DNA of 64,000 bases from Methanobacteriota archaeon (GCA_023411115.1 JAEYPF010000003.1:46995-110994), one strand, 5' to 3'. Numbered from the stretch's first letter, positions 1 to 8,152 are shown. The notes: generated by a model from the letters alone, not told the origin. Numbers and translations are program-made.

Positions 1-2
1 CA

Positions 3-344
3 AGTGCAGTTGATGGTAAAGTCAGTCCTGAAGAATTTAAGCGGTCCTTTCAAAGGTCACTGAATTTACTGGCTCAAAGGGAATTTAGGGGAATGTATGA
101 AAAATCAACTGGTGAAGAAAGAAAAATCCTGGGATTAATGGCAGAAAGTGATGAAGAGGTTCTTTCATATAAAGATATTAAAGAAGGCCTTGATTTAAAA
201 TCAGAGCCTTCATTCTGGTTAAAAACCATGATGGAAAAAAATCTTATAATAAAAAAAGCCAGGGGTAAATATCATCTTAGAGATAGGATATTTAAGGAAT
301 ACTTAAGGGTTTTAAAGCCATATAATGAAAATGGAACATATTGA
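3..344 (+). CDS. C-terminal part of a probable ATPase with winged-helix tail (5' end outside window)
   Basis: The reading frame is already open at the left edge and continues through the methionine at 93 to the stop at 344, so the gene starts before the window. The last ~80 residues look like a winged helix: a helical stretch, the run DIKEGLDLKSEPSFWLKTM as a recognition-helix region, then a wing ending KARGKYHLRDRIFKEYL. This arrangement is typical of the C-terminal end of archaeal AAA ATPases of the PF01637 type, which end in a DNA-binding-like domain and 'LRDP.F..YL'. The ATPase core is not visible, so this is inference. It ends only 6 bases before the stop of the convergent transglutaminase-like gene. 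Confidence 0.5.
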   Translation, partial: SAVDGKVSPEEFKRSFQRSLNLLAQREFRGMYEKSTGEERKILGLMAESDEEVLSYKDIKEGLDLKSEPSFWLKTMMEKNLIIKKARGKYHLRDRIFKEYLRVLKPYNENGTY

Positions 345-350
345 CATACT

Positions 351-1220
351 TTAAAAAGGTAGTGAAGTATACACACCTTTTATTTCTGCTGTTGCAGTGT
401 TCCATTTCCTAATAATGTCAAAGGAGTTTTTAGTGCTGCTTGCATCTAAGTTGCGCCATTTTCCTTTTGTGTATGCCTGGACAAAAACATGACCATAAAA
501 GTTATCATCTGGAAATTGCGCATTAACATGGACATAACGCGCCGGGATCCCTGCAGCTCTTAAAAGAGCTACCAAAAGGTGAGAAGTATCGACACAATTT
601 CCCGTCTTCTTTTTAAGTGTCTTTAAAGCCCCATATTTGGTATTATAATAGAATGAATAACCCAAATTGTCCCTCACCCATTTAAATATCTTCACGGCTT
701 TTTTATATTTGGAAGTTGTGCCCTTTGTTATTTTTTTTACCAGTGCCTTGATTTTAGGATCCTTAGATTGGGCATTGACTGTTTGCTTAAGGCACTGCTT
801 TAGGGATAGAGATGATTTTATTAGTGGCAGCTCGCCTGTTTGATTTATAATTCCAGTTATACCTGGTTTTATATCCCCGGCAGCTGCTCCTGTTCCGTTT
901 GTAATATTAGTTGGTGCAGTGACCGCTGTAAATGGATTTAGTATAGTATTAGTAGAAATATTTAGCGTTGTTTGGTTTTTTATATAGATGTTTATTGTCT
1001 GGTTAACTGGAACAACGGCAGTTTGGTTAACACTTGGGATATTTAGCATGGTGGTGTTTTCCTGCACAGTACTGTTATTATAACTGTTGTTGCATATAAT
1101 GGAGGATATATTGGATAATTCATCAGATTCAAAACTAAAATTAGATTGTATGCTTCCAAAAACTAGGGATAATGATACCAAAATTGTGAGAATTATATAT
1201 AAACTCGTTTTTCGTGTCAT
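351..1220 (-). CDS. Secreted transglutaminase-like cysteine protein
   Basis: A 289-residue protein with a hydrophobic N-terminal signal/anchor (residues ~5-22), then a Thr/Asn-rich low-complexity linker (~35-125) with many N-glycosylation-type sequons, and a C-terminal transglutaminase-like (PF01841) domain. The Cys-His-Asp triad is readable: Cys209 in GNCVDTSHLL, His244 in FYGHVFV and Asp259 in RNLDASS. The family includes proteases and amidases; methanobacterial members are often linked to pseudomurein or surface proteins. That link is established for relatives and inferred here, since no pseudomurein-binding repeats are seen. The ATG start follows an AGTGGT-like ribosome binding site. It is convergent with the gene to its left. 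Confidence 0.75.
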   Translation of the reverse strand: MTRKTSLYIILTILVSLSLVFGSIQSNFSFESDELSNISSIICNNSYNNSTVQENTTMLNIPSVNQTAVVPVNQTINIYIKNQTTLNISTNTILNPFTAVTAPTNITNGTGAAAGDIKPGITGIINQTGELPLIKSSLSLKQCLKQTVNAQSKDPKIKALVKKITKGTTSKYKKAVKIFKWVRDNLGYSFYYNTKYGALKTLKKKTGNCVDTSHLLVALLRAAGIPARYVHVNAQFPDDNFYGHVFVQAYTKGKWRNLDASSTKNSFDIIRKWNTATAEIKGVYTSLPF

Positions 1221-1422
1221 AATACCACTTTACAATTGTAGATAATAATGTTTAGAAGAAAAGTATCCTGTTTACTAATTAATATATTATTAATTAATAT
1301 TAATACATTATTATAGTATAAAAAACGAATTATCAATATTTAGGAATATATTTGGAGTTTATACCAGTTTTTATGGATTTAAAGAAGATAAAAAATTAAA
1401 AATAAATTCAAGGATTAAATAT

Positions 1423-2898
1423 CTAATCCTTTTGAGGGGTATTAATTATTTTTACACTCTTTTTAGATGTAATTACAGAATCAATAGTTTCTCCTGTAGA
1501 ATAGTTCTTTTTGAGTCTATTGATATATGTACGTGCCCAGAAATAGGCCAGTGTACATCCGCATGCACCTCCAACTACGATTCCCCACCATACGCCGTGT
1601 TCACCGATACCTAGAACGAAGGCAAAGAGGTATGCAAACACGGAAATGAATGCTACTTCTCTAATTATGGTCAGGATTAATGAGGTCATTCCTTTTCCCA
1701 TTGCCTGGAATATTGAACTTGCAGTAATTCCAAGAGGCACTATGATGTAGAATAGGCACATTACCTGGAGGAAAGCAGCTATGGACGGTGCAAGAAATGC
1801 ACTCTGGGGTGAATAAGCAAAGATACTTGAGATGTTGTATGCAAACAGGTAAGTAAAAGCACTGGTAACTATTGCTATCATAACAGCTAATTTTACAGAG
1901 TAGTTAAGTGCAGTGGAAAGATTTTCGTACTTTTTAGCACCATAAGCAGCTCCTGCGACAGTTATTGCTGCAGTACCTATTCCTATAGCAGGGATCATGG
2001 CGATCATCACAATTCTCCATCCTGCGGTGTACACAGCAACTGCGTCAGTTCCTCCGGTTGTAACCAGTATAATATTTAAAATTATACCTAAAACTGACAT
2101 AATAAGGAATTCAGCACTGGCAGGCATTCCAACACTTAAAATGTCCTTTACAACGTTAAATTTTGGTTTGAAATCACTTAAGGAAAAGGATACATAGGTA
2201 TCACGTTTCACCAGTAACCAGTACAGTATTAATCCTGATGCCACAGTTGAAGAGAGTACTGTAGCCCATGCAGCTCCTGCAACGCCCATTCCAAGGGAAT
2301 AGATGAATATAGGATCAAGAACTATGTTCAAGATGGCAGTTGCAGCCATTGCGTACATCGCTCTATTTACATCGCCTTCTGCCCTGAGGATACCTGAGGC
2401 AACAGCTGAAAAGATTAAAGATATTAACCCTCCAAATACTATTTGTCCGTACTGCACTGCAAGACCAAGTGATTCACCAGCCCCCATGTACATGAGGATG
2501 TTTGGAAGATAAGCAACTGTAAATACTGTCAAAATAACTGAAACTATTAAAGTTAGAATTACTGAATGTATAGCAGCATTATCTGCGCCTTTTTTATTTT
2601 TTGCACCTATACATCTTGCAATTAAAGAAGTTGCACCTGCTCCAAGACCGTTACCAAGACCCACCACTATCATAAAGACAGGGGTGATAAAACCTAAGGC
2701 AGCAAGGGCATTTGGGCCAAGTCCTGCGACCCATATGCTGTCAGCCAGGTTGTATGCCATCATAAGAAGCATGGAAATGATCATGGGCACTGCCAGGCTA
2801 CGGATTGCTTTTTTTGGATCTCCAGTAATTAAAGAGATACGTTTGGCAACGTTATCATCTTTAGAAGAATTTTCATTAGTTTTATTATTTAATTTCAT
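1423..2898 (-). CDS. MATE family multidrug/cation efflux transporter
   Basis: A 491-residue polytopic membrane protein with about 12 transmembrane helices in two related halves. MATE hallmarks are present: an N-terminal AVPMIISMLLMMAYNLADS-type helix, GLGAGATSLIARCIGAK near residue 90, and a mirrored AAITVAGAAYGAKKYE in the second half. MATE proteins export cationic drugs in exchange for Na+ or H+. It starts 2 bases after the stop of the upstream MarR gene with a GGTGA site, so the two form an operon. The MarR protein probably controls it in response to a ligand (inferred from arrangement). Confidence 0.92.
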   Translation of the reverse strand: MKLNNKTNENSSKDDNVAKRISLITGDPKKAIRSLAVPMIISMLLMMAYNLADSIWVAGLGPNALAALGFITPVFMIVVGLGNGLGAGATSLIARCIGAKNKKGADNAAIHSVILTLIVSVILTVFTVAYLPNILMYMGAGESLGLAVQYGQIVFGGLISLIFSAVASGILRAEGDVNRAMYAMAATAILNIVLDPIFIYSLGMGVAGAAWATVLSSTVASGLILYWLLVKRDTYVSFSLSDFKPKFNVVKDILSVGMPASAEFLIMSVLGIILNIILVTTGGTDAVAVYTAGWRIVMIAMIPAIGIGTAAITVAGAAYGAKKYENLSTALNYSVKLAVMIAIVTSAFTYLFAYNISSIFAYSPQSAFLAPSIAAFLQVMCLFYIIVPLGITASSIFQAMGKGMTSLILTIIREVAFISVFAYLFAFVLGIGEHGVWWGIVVGGACGCTLAYFWARTYINRLKKNYSTGETIDSVITSKKSVKIINTPQKD

Positions 2899-2900
2899 CT

Positions 2901-3386
2901 TTATTTTTCACCATTTTCATGTACTTTTTCAAGGCTTTTCGTGGCCAGCGTTTGTAAAATGTTGAACAAACGGTCGCATTCGTCATCTGGGAAATTTGAA
3001 CACACGTAGTCTTCCCATTTTTTATCTATGTCGTGAATTTTAGGCACTATTTGTCTCCCTTTCTCAGTTAAGAAAAGGAGATAACTTCGACGGTTTTGCG
3101 GGTTTACCTTACGGCATATAAATTTTTTATCTTCCAGTTTCTTTAAAGCGCGAGCAACAGTTCCTTTATCGATATGTAGATGAATTGCAAGGTCGTCCTG
3201 AGTTATGCCTTCATCATGCGATAGATGTATAAGAAATGGAACCTGGCCAGCCGTTAGTTCTAAATCTTTTATTTCGTTATTTAAATGGATTATACGTGTC
3301 CTGTGTATTATGGATATGAATACTCCAAGGGGAATATCCTGTGTATTATTTTCAAGTAGTTTTTTTGCGTGATGCATTAAAATCAC
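2901..3386 (-). CDS. MarR family transcriptional regulator
   Basis: A 161-residue protein with the MarR winged helix: ELTAGQVPFLIHLSHDEGIT, then the recognition helix and wing TQDDLAIHLHIDKGTVARAL..LEDKKFICRKVNPQNRRSYLL. The conserved wing DxRxxxLxLT appears as NRRSYLLFLTEKG, the usual MarR signature. It is the first gene of a two-gene unit with the MATE transporter, so it is likely a local repressor of that efflux pump. The ATG is preceded by AGGTGATTTTA. Two palindrome-like sites lie upstream at about 3391-3407 and 3513-3527. Confidence 0.9.
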   Translation of the reverse strand: MILMHHAKKLLENNTQDIPLGVFISIIHRTRIIHLNNEIKDLELTAGQVPFLIHLSHDEGITQDDLAIHLHIDKGTVARALKKLEDKKFICRKVNPQNRRSYLLFLTEKGRQIVPKIHDIDKKWEDYVCSNFPDDECDRLFNILQTLATKSLEKVHENGEK

Positions 3387-3815
3387 CTCAAAGCGTTATT
3401 ATCGCTTAAAAATCATTATCATTATAAAAATTCAGGGATTTACTAAAAAAACAGAAAAAGTACCCATATTATTTTAACTTATTATACATTGTTTTTATAG
3501 TATTTAAATATGTTGTTCATGCAACAATTGTCAAGGCAACAAAATATTTAATTTTACTTCATTTTCATTATTTTCATTAAAACAGGCCCAAAATCGTCTA
3601 AAAAATAAAGGATTAAATGAACTTTTATTCATTATAAAATTAAATTTAAGTTTAGTTTTGGTTATAACATGTTTTTATAATTATTTAAATAGAATAAGAC
3701 TTGGAAGTGTCTTTATTTTTAATCAATAAGATTATATATCATAGAAACATATTAATTTTATCCTTTTAATTGGCAAATTATAATTTATTTTTTAACTAAC
3801 TAAAATGGTGGTATT
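3387..3815. promoter_or_regulatory. Divergent intergenic region with putative MarR operators
   Basis: An AT-rich gap between the MarR/MATE unit (leftward) and the gene at 3816 (rightward). It contains an AAGCG-7-CGCTT inverted repeat (3391-3407) just before the MarR start. A TATA-like TATTTAAATA (3501-3510) is followed by TTGTT-5-AACAA (3513-3527) and a related TTGTC-5-AACAA (~3528-3542). MarR proteins commonly bind such short palindromes; binding here is inferred. No coding potential was seen. Confidence 0.4.
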
Positions 3816-4181
3816 ATGGTTTTAAAAGGCTTAAACGTAGGTATAGACAGTATAATCTTTGATAAACATACTGGAGATATTGTAATAAAATTCATGCCTC
3901 TGAGAATCTCATTAAAAGATTTAAACATGCTTTCTGATGACACGGCAGAAATAATTGAGGCTTCAAGTAAAGAAAAGCTTGAAAAATATGTTTCAAGATT
4001 CGCACTTTACTACATAAAACACAGGGCACATGAACCTAAAGCTATACGCGATCGTGCAAAAGAGTTGGGATTAAGCCCCCAGGAATTTGAAGAATTAATA
4101 TGTGGTAGAGTTAAGGAATGGGGTAACGTTTCTTCACTTGATATAGATGAAGAACCCCCTGCTAGGGTTGATGGTGAATAA
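3816..4181 (+). CDS. Conserved hypothetical protein, mostly helical
   Basis: A 121-residue soluble protein that I do not assign to a family. It opens with a short beta-rich segment (GLNVGIDSIIFDKHTGDIVI), then charged helices containing KEKLEKYVSRFALYYIK and AIRDRAKELGLSPQEFEEL, and an acidic Pro-containing tail. It has no signal peptide or membrane helix. The ATG has a clear GGTGG site 5 bases upstream. The next gene starts 40 bases downstream on the same strand, so the two may be co-transcribed. The regular composition and good start support a real gene; its function is unknown. Confidence 0.7.
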   Translation: MVLKGLNVGIDSIIFDKHTGDIVIKFMPLRISLKDLNMLSDDTAEIIEASSKEKLEKYVSRFALYYIKHRAHEPKAIRDRAKELGLSPQEFEELICGRVKEWGNVSSLDIDEEPPARVDGE

Positions 4182-4221
4182 ATTCTTTAAATACTAGTTA
4201 AAACACACTGAAGGTGATTTT

Positions 4222-4527
4222 TTGACCGACGCTTTCTTAAAAAGAGATGGAACAATAATTGCATGTAAAGATATTAAAAAGGGAGAAACTATCAAAATAG
4301 ATCTTAAAGAACTCTGCATTGCAAGGGAACTCCAAAGCGGCAGCTTAAAACCTGAAGAAGAAGGGGAAACTGCAGTTGTTAAACTGCCGGAATGGCTTGC
4401 AACTAATAAAGGGCTATCCGGTGAAGTGGTTGGCATAATTAAAAAAGAGACTAAAAAGGCTATTTTGTTAAAAGTTGGACAAGAAGAGGTCTGGTTACCA
4501 AAATCAGCGATAGATATAGAGATATAG
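4222..4527 (+). CDS. Hypothetical protein with a TTG start and duplicated 3' end
   Basis: A 101-residue, Lys/Glu-rich protein of unknown function, probably beta-rich. The TTG start is chosen because AGGTGAT sits 4 bases upstream and no ATG is near. The protein ends WLPKSAIDIEI. Its last codons and TAG stop lie inside a 13-bp stem (4496-4508 / 4528-4540) with a 19-nt loop. The peptide LPKSAI(D/E)(I/V)EI is encoded again at 4569-4601 and 4747-4776, with changes mostly at third codon positions. The third copy reads on for ten more codons, so the ancestral C-terminus may have been longer. Confidence 0.7.
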   Translation: MTDAFLKRDGTIIACKDIKKGETIKIDLKELCIARELQSGSLKPEEEGETAVVKLPEWLATNKGLSGEVVGIIKKETKKAILLKVGQEEVWLPKSAIDIEI

Positions 4528-4540
4528 GCTGATTTTGGTA
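4496..4540 (+). repeat. Stem-loop containing the gene's 3' end (copy 1)
   Basis: TACCAAAATCAGC (4496-4508) is perfectly complementary to GCTGATTTTGGTA (4528-4540), with a 19-nt loop that carries the last codons and the TAG stop. Copy 2 at 4572-4612 has the same architecture, and its stem has changed compensatorily (A-T to T-A at one pair). It may act as a terminator, an mRNA 3'-end structure or a recombination site; the sequence does not say which. Confidence 0.75.
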
Positions 4541-4543
4541 CCC

Positions 4544-4742
4544 CGAAAAATTGGAAATTTTTCGACGGCTTCCGAAATCTGCAATAGATATTGAAATATA
4601 AGCAGATTTTGGTACCCAAAATGCTGTCAAAATTCAGAGAATTTTGACGCAACAAAAAACCTACGGTTTTTTGTATGCTCTGCATTTGTCGGTGCTCAAA
4701 AATTCTACGAATTTTTGGCATCCCGAAAATCTCTGATTTTCG
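4544..4742. repeat. Cluster of five short palindromes with 3-nt loops (locus A)
   Basis: Five near-perfect inverted repeats, each with 8-10 bp arms and a 3-nt spacer, lie in a row: CGAAAAATT/AATTTTTCG (4544-4564), GTCAAAATTC/GAATTTTGAC (4626-4648), CAAAAAACC/GGTTTTTTG (4653-4673), CAAAAATTC/GAATTTTTG (4697-4717) and CGAAAATC/GATTTTCG (4724-4742). They are joined by short GC-richer linkers such as GCTG, GTGCTC and GGCATC. A related cluster lies at 58537-58682. One 28-nt unit (4623-4650 versus 58635-58662) differs at a single base. Confidence 0.85.
4569..4612 (+). repeat. Second copy of the 3' end in an equivalent stem-loop
   Basis: CTTCCGAAATCTGC... encodes LPKSAIDIEI followed by TAA, a repeat of the preceding gene's end in a different frame. 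Left arm CCGAAATCTGC (4572-4582) pairs with GCAGATTTTGG (4602-4612), including one G-U-type pair. The loop is again 19 nt. Codons differ from copy 1 at wobble positions (CCA/CCG, TCA/TCT, GCG/GCA, ATA/ATT, GAG/GAA), so the peptide is kept while the DNA differs. Confidence 0.75.
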
Positions 4743-4746
4743 ACGA

Positions 4747-4806
4747 CTTCCGAAATCGGCTATTGAAGTTGAAATAGAAACTACCCTTTGTAAATTCATT
4801 TTTTAA
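4747..4806 (+). pseudogene. Third, displaced copy of the 3' coding end
   Basis: CTTCCGAAATCGGC... encodes LPKSAIEVEI and then continues ETTLCKFIF before TAA at 4804-4806. It is preceded by the same TTTTCGACG(G/A)CTTCCGAAAT junction as copy 2. It has no start codon of its own, so it is a detached 3' end and could be the original C-terminus of the gene at 4222. Codons again differ from copies 1 and 2 mainly at third positions. Confidence 0.6.
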
Positions 4807-4975
4807 TGCTTTTTTTATTCTTTATTTTTTAATCATACTCTATACGACTTTTAAATCATTGACAACTTTCTAATTTTGGACTATACATGATCTGCATCAG
4901 GTATTTAAGGCTTTCTATTTGTTCCTAATAGTAAAAATTAAATTATTAAAGTAATACACTGATTAGTGGGTCATT

Positions 4976-5440
4976 ATGGCAGAAGGTAAAGATCCGATTT
5001 GTAAAGATAGTAACTCTCTTTTTTGTAAATACAGGAAACATATTGGTTTAACAGTGATAATTGCAGGTTTATTTATAAGCTACTGGCTTGGTTTTATTAA
5101 TGCGACGAGTGGAAACCCTTATTATGGCCTTGGATTTGTTGGATTTGGAACTTTTCTGGTAATGCTAGTTGGTACGTTTCTAATTACAGATAACTGGGAC
5201 TTAAATGACGGTGAATTTAGAAAAGCTTTAACCATCTCAATAATATCAGTCTATTTTTTCGCCATGGCATTCGGAGACAAAATACTGGTAGGTACTTTAA
5301 CCAGTACTACAAATGCTACAGTCGCTGCTGCCCAGACAACTATTTTGGGGGGATTGTTTAACAATTTATGGGCTGTAGTCCTAGCCATAGTAGCATTTTA
5401 CTTTAGTTCCAGGGCAATAGACGATATAAAAAAGAAATGA
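4976..5440 (+). CDS. Four-helix membrane protein of unknown function
   Basis: A 154-residue protein with a short cytoplasmic N-terminus containing two cysteines (ICKDSNSLFCKYR), then about four transmembrane segments (roughly residues 24-42, 52-72, 82-102 and 122-142), ending with a charged DDIKKK tail. No catalytic motif is visible and I do not recognise a family. The ATG at 4976 follows a weak AGTGGG-like site. It stands alone between the palindrome cluster and a convergent peptidase gene. Confidence 0.7.
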   Translation: MAEGKDPICKDSNSLFCKYRKHIGLTVIIAGLFISYWLGFINATSGNPYYGLGFVGFGTFLVMLVGTFLITDNWDLNDGEFRKALTISIISVYFFAMAFGDKILVGTLTSTTNATVAAAQTTILGGLFNNLWAVVLAIVAFYFSSRAIDDIKKK

Positions 5441-5497
5441 GAGAAAAAATAATAAAAGCTGATTTAATTAACCAGCCTTATTTACTTTAAATTAGAC

Positions 5498-6199
5498 TTA
5501 ATACTCCTTTACTACTCCGACTACATTCTTTAGAGACAGCCATGTATCCAGCGGTTTCTTTGTAAATGTTTCAATTTCTACTACTCCGTCAGAAAGTGGC
5601 GTTTCTACATTGTAGGTTACTACATTTCTGTTATCACTTTTTAAAAACACTTTTCCGCCTGAAATTTCGGCAACTCTTTTTATTATAAGGCCATAGGTAG
5701 GATGGCTGGCTATTACTATATCTCCAACTTTAAAGTCCTTTGTTTTTAAGGCTGTGACATCCTGGCCGTCTTTCAGGGTGGGGAGCATGGATATTCCGTC
5801 TACTGTAGCGGAAAATGGCAGCTTATCAGTTCCAAACTGTGAGGTTATGGTAACATCTGCAGTGAAATTATACTTCTTAGCAATATTTTGCATATCTGTT
5901 TTTAAGCTACTGGCAGTGCTTTTATAGCTTTGAACGTCTTTATATGCTTTACTTTTCATTTCTGAAATCATTTTTGATGGCACTTGAACAGATGCAGGAA
6001 CAGATGTTGCCTGAACTTTTACGCTGTCTCCATCTGTCTTTACAATTATGCCAATTTGATGGAGTTCTGAATTTTGTGTTGCCTGTTGATTTGATGAATT
6101 TATGGATGTATTGGTTGGTTGTCCTAAAAAAGCAGCAGTTGAAGCTGCAGCTATGATTATTACAATAGCACCTACTATTACCCAGATTCTTGATTTCAA
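5498..6199 (-). CDS. Membrane-anchored S24/S26 (signal peptidase-like) peptidase
   Basis: A 233-residue protein with an N-terminal membrane helix (~5-25), a Ser/Thr-rich and helical spacer, and a C-terminal S24/S26 beta-barrel domain. The nucleophile motif is DGISMLPTLKDG (Ser137) and the general-base Lys is in IIKRV (Lys174), followed by GGKVFLKSDN, the usual 'D.N' box of signal peptidases. The TTG start is chosen because GGTGA lies 5 bases upstream. The long extracytoplasmic spacer is unusual for a housekeeping signal peptidase, so a specialised secreted-protein protease is as likely. It is convergent with the membrane protein gene on its left. Confidence 0.8.
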   Translation of the reverse strand: MKSRIWVIVGAIVIIIAAASTAAFLGQPTNTSINSSNQQATQNSELHQIGIIVKTDGDSVKVQATSVPASVQVPSKMISEMKSKAYKDVQSYKSTASSLKTDMQNIAKKYNFTADVTITSQFGTDKLPFSATVDGISMLPTLKDGQDVTALKTKDFKVGDIVIASHPTYGLIIKRVAEISGGKVFLKSDNRNVVTYNVETPLSDGVVEIETFTKKPLDTWLSLKNVVGVVKEY

Positions 6200-6927
6200 T
6201 TCTTCACCGCCGTATTCATAATTTTTTCATATTATGAGTCGCGTCAGTTTAAAAAGTTTTCTTTCCCTATTAGTTCTCTTTGGGGTTTAGAGCCTTTTAA
6301 TCTGAACAAAAAAATATTCCTGTACTTTTATTTATATATCCAGACTCATATTAATAATTTAAGTCCTGTATGACTATTTAAGTAAATGATATGACCTGAT
6401 TGATCTTATGATTATTTAAAGGAATTTAAAGTAGTCTTTCATCGTATATAAAGTATATACTTAACCTTATTTTAAATCATTTTCCGTGTTGATGCAATAT
6501 GGCTAGGAATTCGTGAAGATATGCTGTAAGTTGCACATTATGGAATGTCAAGTTGAAAAAATCAGGTTTACAAATCTCAAATAATCTCCAACGAGCAACA
6601 TCAAAAGTAAAGCTTTCTTTATCGGAAATTATGGATTTTAGGGCTCCAGAATTCTATGAATTTCATGATTATAAAGTGTATTTATAAATATCTAACTAAT
6701 AGATTTTGATATTTTTTAAATACCTGATTCACCTGCTAAAATTTATTAAGGGTTGTTATAATGTTGTATTGATATAAAAGCAGTGGTAAATTCTAAAAGT
6801 AGTATTTAGGATATCTAAATAAGATCAAATTGAGATTTGGGCGTAAATATGGCAAAATTATTTTTATAGTAGAAGGTATATTAATGCATAATCATTTCAG
6901 GTTATATTCAGTACGAGGTGAAACTCA
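6200..6927. other. Long AT-rich intergenic region
   Basis: 728 bases with no convincing gene. A 57-codon open stretch without a start codon (6517-6687, plus strand) reads like protein (…SGLQISNNLQRATSK…) and ends in TAA; it could be a gene remnant. TATA-like TTTAAATA motifs occur at several places, and a promoter for the gene at 6928 is likely near 6870-6890. Confidence 0.4.
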
Positions 6928-7374
6928 ATGAACAAAATTGTAACAATATGTCTTTTGGCAGTAATTATTGGTGCTTTTCCAGTATATGCAGCTGATTCGA
7001 GTAATGCAACAATCTCAAATCAGATTCAGAACATGAATCCTGGCGCATATGAACAAATAAAGAATACAGTAGCACAAATGCAGAGCACAAATCCAAATGT
7101 AGCAAGTGATATAAACGGTTTAAAAGCAGCCTTCATGCAAAATAACCTGCAATTAGCTCAGGTTGTTAAAAATAAGGATGTCCAAAATTTAATTGCAGAC
7201 ATGCTCCAAAATAAAAACGTTAGATCTCAAATACACAGTTTAATACAAAATAAAGATGTTCAAAATGAAATTAACAGGTTAATGCAGGACAAAGATATTC
7301 AAGTAGCATCAAATATTTTAATGCAGAATAAAGAAATCAGTGATGAAGTCAATAAAATAGTAAACAACCAGTGA
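6928..7374 (+). CDS. Small secreted protein with repeated 'QNKDVQ' helical motifs
   Basis: A 148-residue protein with a clean Sec signal peptide (MNKIVTICLLAVIIGAFPVYA, cleavage after VYA). The mature part is predicted helical, with 11-22-residue repeats built on (Q/K)NK(D/N/E)(V/I)(Q/R/S): VVKNKDVQNLI, LQNKNVRSQI, IQNKDVQNEI, MQDKDIQVAS, MQNKEISDEV. The pattern suggests an amphipathic helix array. I know no function for it. The ATG has a strong GAGGTGA site. It stands alone; the exported location suggests an envelope or extracellular role. Confidence 0.75.
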   Translation: MNKIVTICLLAVIIGAFPVYAADSSNATISNQIQNMNPGAYEQIKNTVAQMQSTNPNVASDINGLKAAFMQNNLQLAQVVKNKDVQNLIADMLQNKNVRSQIHSLIQNKDVQNEINRLMQDKDIQVASNILMQNKEISDEVNKIVNNQ

Positions 7375-7596
7375 TTTTTCAGCCGTTTTATTTTTTAAAC
7401 GACATTTATACTTTTTTGAATATTCTAGGCACCCAGTAAGCTCTCTTTTAGTTTTAAATTATAAAATGCATGTTTATTTTTAATTAATCCTAGGATTGTA
7501 TACAATTTTGACTAATGATAATGGATCCTTTTTATAAATAGAGCTAAAAATTTATAGAATGAAAAACAAAGATAAAGGCACAGGGAGGGTAAAATA

Positions 7597-7758
7597 ATGA
7601 AGTATCGCTGCATTGTTTGTGGATATGTATACGATCCAGAAATAGGAGATCGAAGATCTAAAATTGAGCCCGGCACATCCTTTGATGAGTTACCGTTAAA
7701 GTGGCGCTGTCCTATATGTGAGGCTGCAAAATTCCTTTTTAAACCTTTAGAAATTTGA
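7597..7758 (+). CDS. Rubredoxin
   Basis: A 53-residue protein with both rubredoxin knuckles: YRCIVCGYVYDPEIGD near the N-terminus and WRCPICEAAKFLFKPLE near the C-terminus. The four cysteines bind one Fe (Fe-S4). The mid-region PGTSFDELP matches the conserved 'PGT.F..LP' of the family. Rubredoxins carry single electrons, in methanogens often to oxygen- or peroxide-reducing enzymes. The second knuckle has CEA instead of the usual CGA, a minor deviation. A GGAGGG ribosome binding site precedes the ATG. The cysteine-rich DUF2769 gene starts 16 bases downstream, so the two are probably co-transcribed. Confidence 0.95.
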   Translation: MKYRCIVCGYVYDPEIGDRRSKIEPGTSFDELPLKWRCPICEAAKFLFKPLEI

Positions 7759-7774
7759 TAAGCTAGGTGGTATC

Positions 7775-8152
7775 ATGGAAATTGAATTTAATGCAGAAAA
7801 TATTGGAAAGTGCCTATGCATCAAGTGTAAAGTGCAGAAAACCCAGTGTGTACATGATAAACTTATACTTCTCCAGGAGAGAGCGTTAAGTTCATCTATA
7901 ATTGGGCCTAAAGAATTCCCTGCCCTGCACTGTGTATCAGGTATAGAAAATTGTTCTGATTTGAATGAAAATGAAGAGTGTTTGTGCGGGGATTGCCCAA
8001 TCTATATGGAAAATGATCTAGAATCTGGAAGCCCTGAGCGTTATTTCTGCCTTGATGGGCAATCAACTCACTGTTACCTGGGTGGCAAAAATATTGAAGA
8101 TCCAGGACAGGTTGCTGTAATGTTAAGACATTATTACAGGCGTACTGATTAA
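7775..8152 (+). CDS. DUF2769-like cysteine-rich protein
   Basis: A 125-residue soluble protein with about eleven cysteines. The N-terminal pattern ENIGKCLCIKCKVQKTQC and the central ECLCGDCPIY resemble the 'C.C..CP' signature of DUF2769 (PF10967), common in methanogens and probably metal-binding. Its function is not known. It lies 16 bases downstream of rubredoxin with its own AGGTGG site, suggesting a shared transcript and perhaps a redox or metal role (inference from context). Confidence 0.75.
   Translation: MEIEFNAENIGKCLCIKCKVQKTQCVHDKLILLQERALSSSIIGPKEFPALHCVSGIENCSDLNENEECLCGDCPIYMENDLESGSPERYFCLDGQSTHCYLGGKNIEDPGQVAVMLRHYYRRTD

Noticed and set aside
4544..4742. CRISPR array
   Set aside because: The repeats are different short palindromes with short conserved linkers; no constant repeat/unique spacer pattern and no cas1/cas2 are present. 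The Cas4-like gene at 32018 is not near an array.
4194..4799. 201-codon open frame on the minus strand opposite the gene at 4222
   Set aside because: It runs antisense to a gene with a good ribosome binding site and through the palindrome cluster, so its length reflects the repeats rather than coding.
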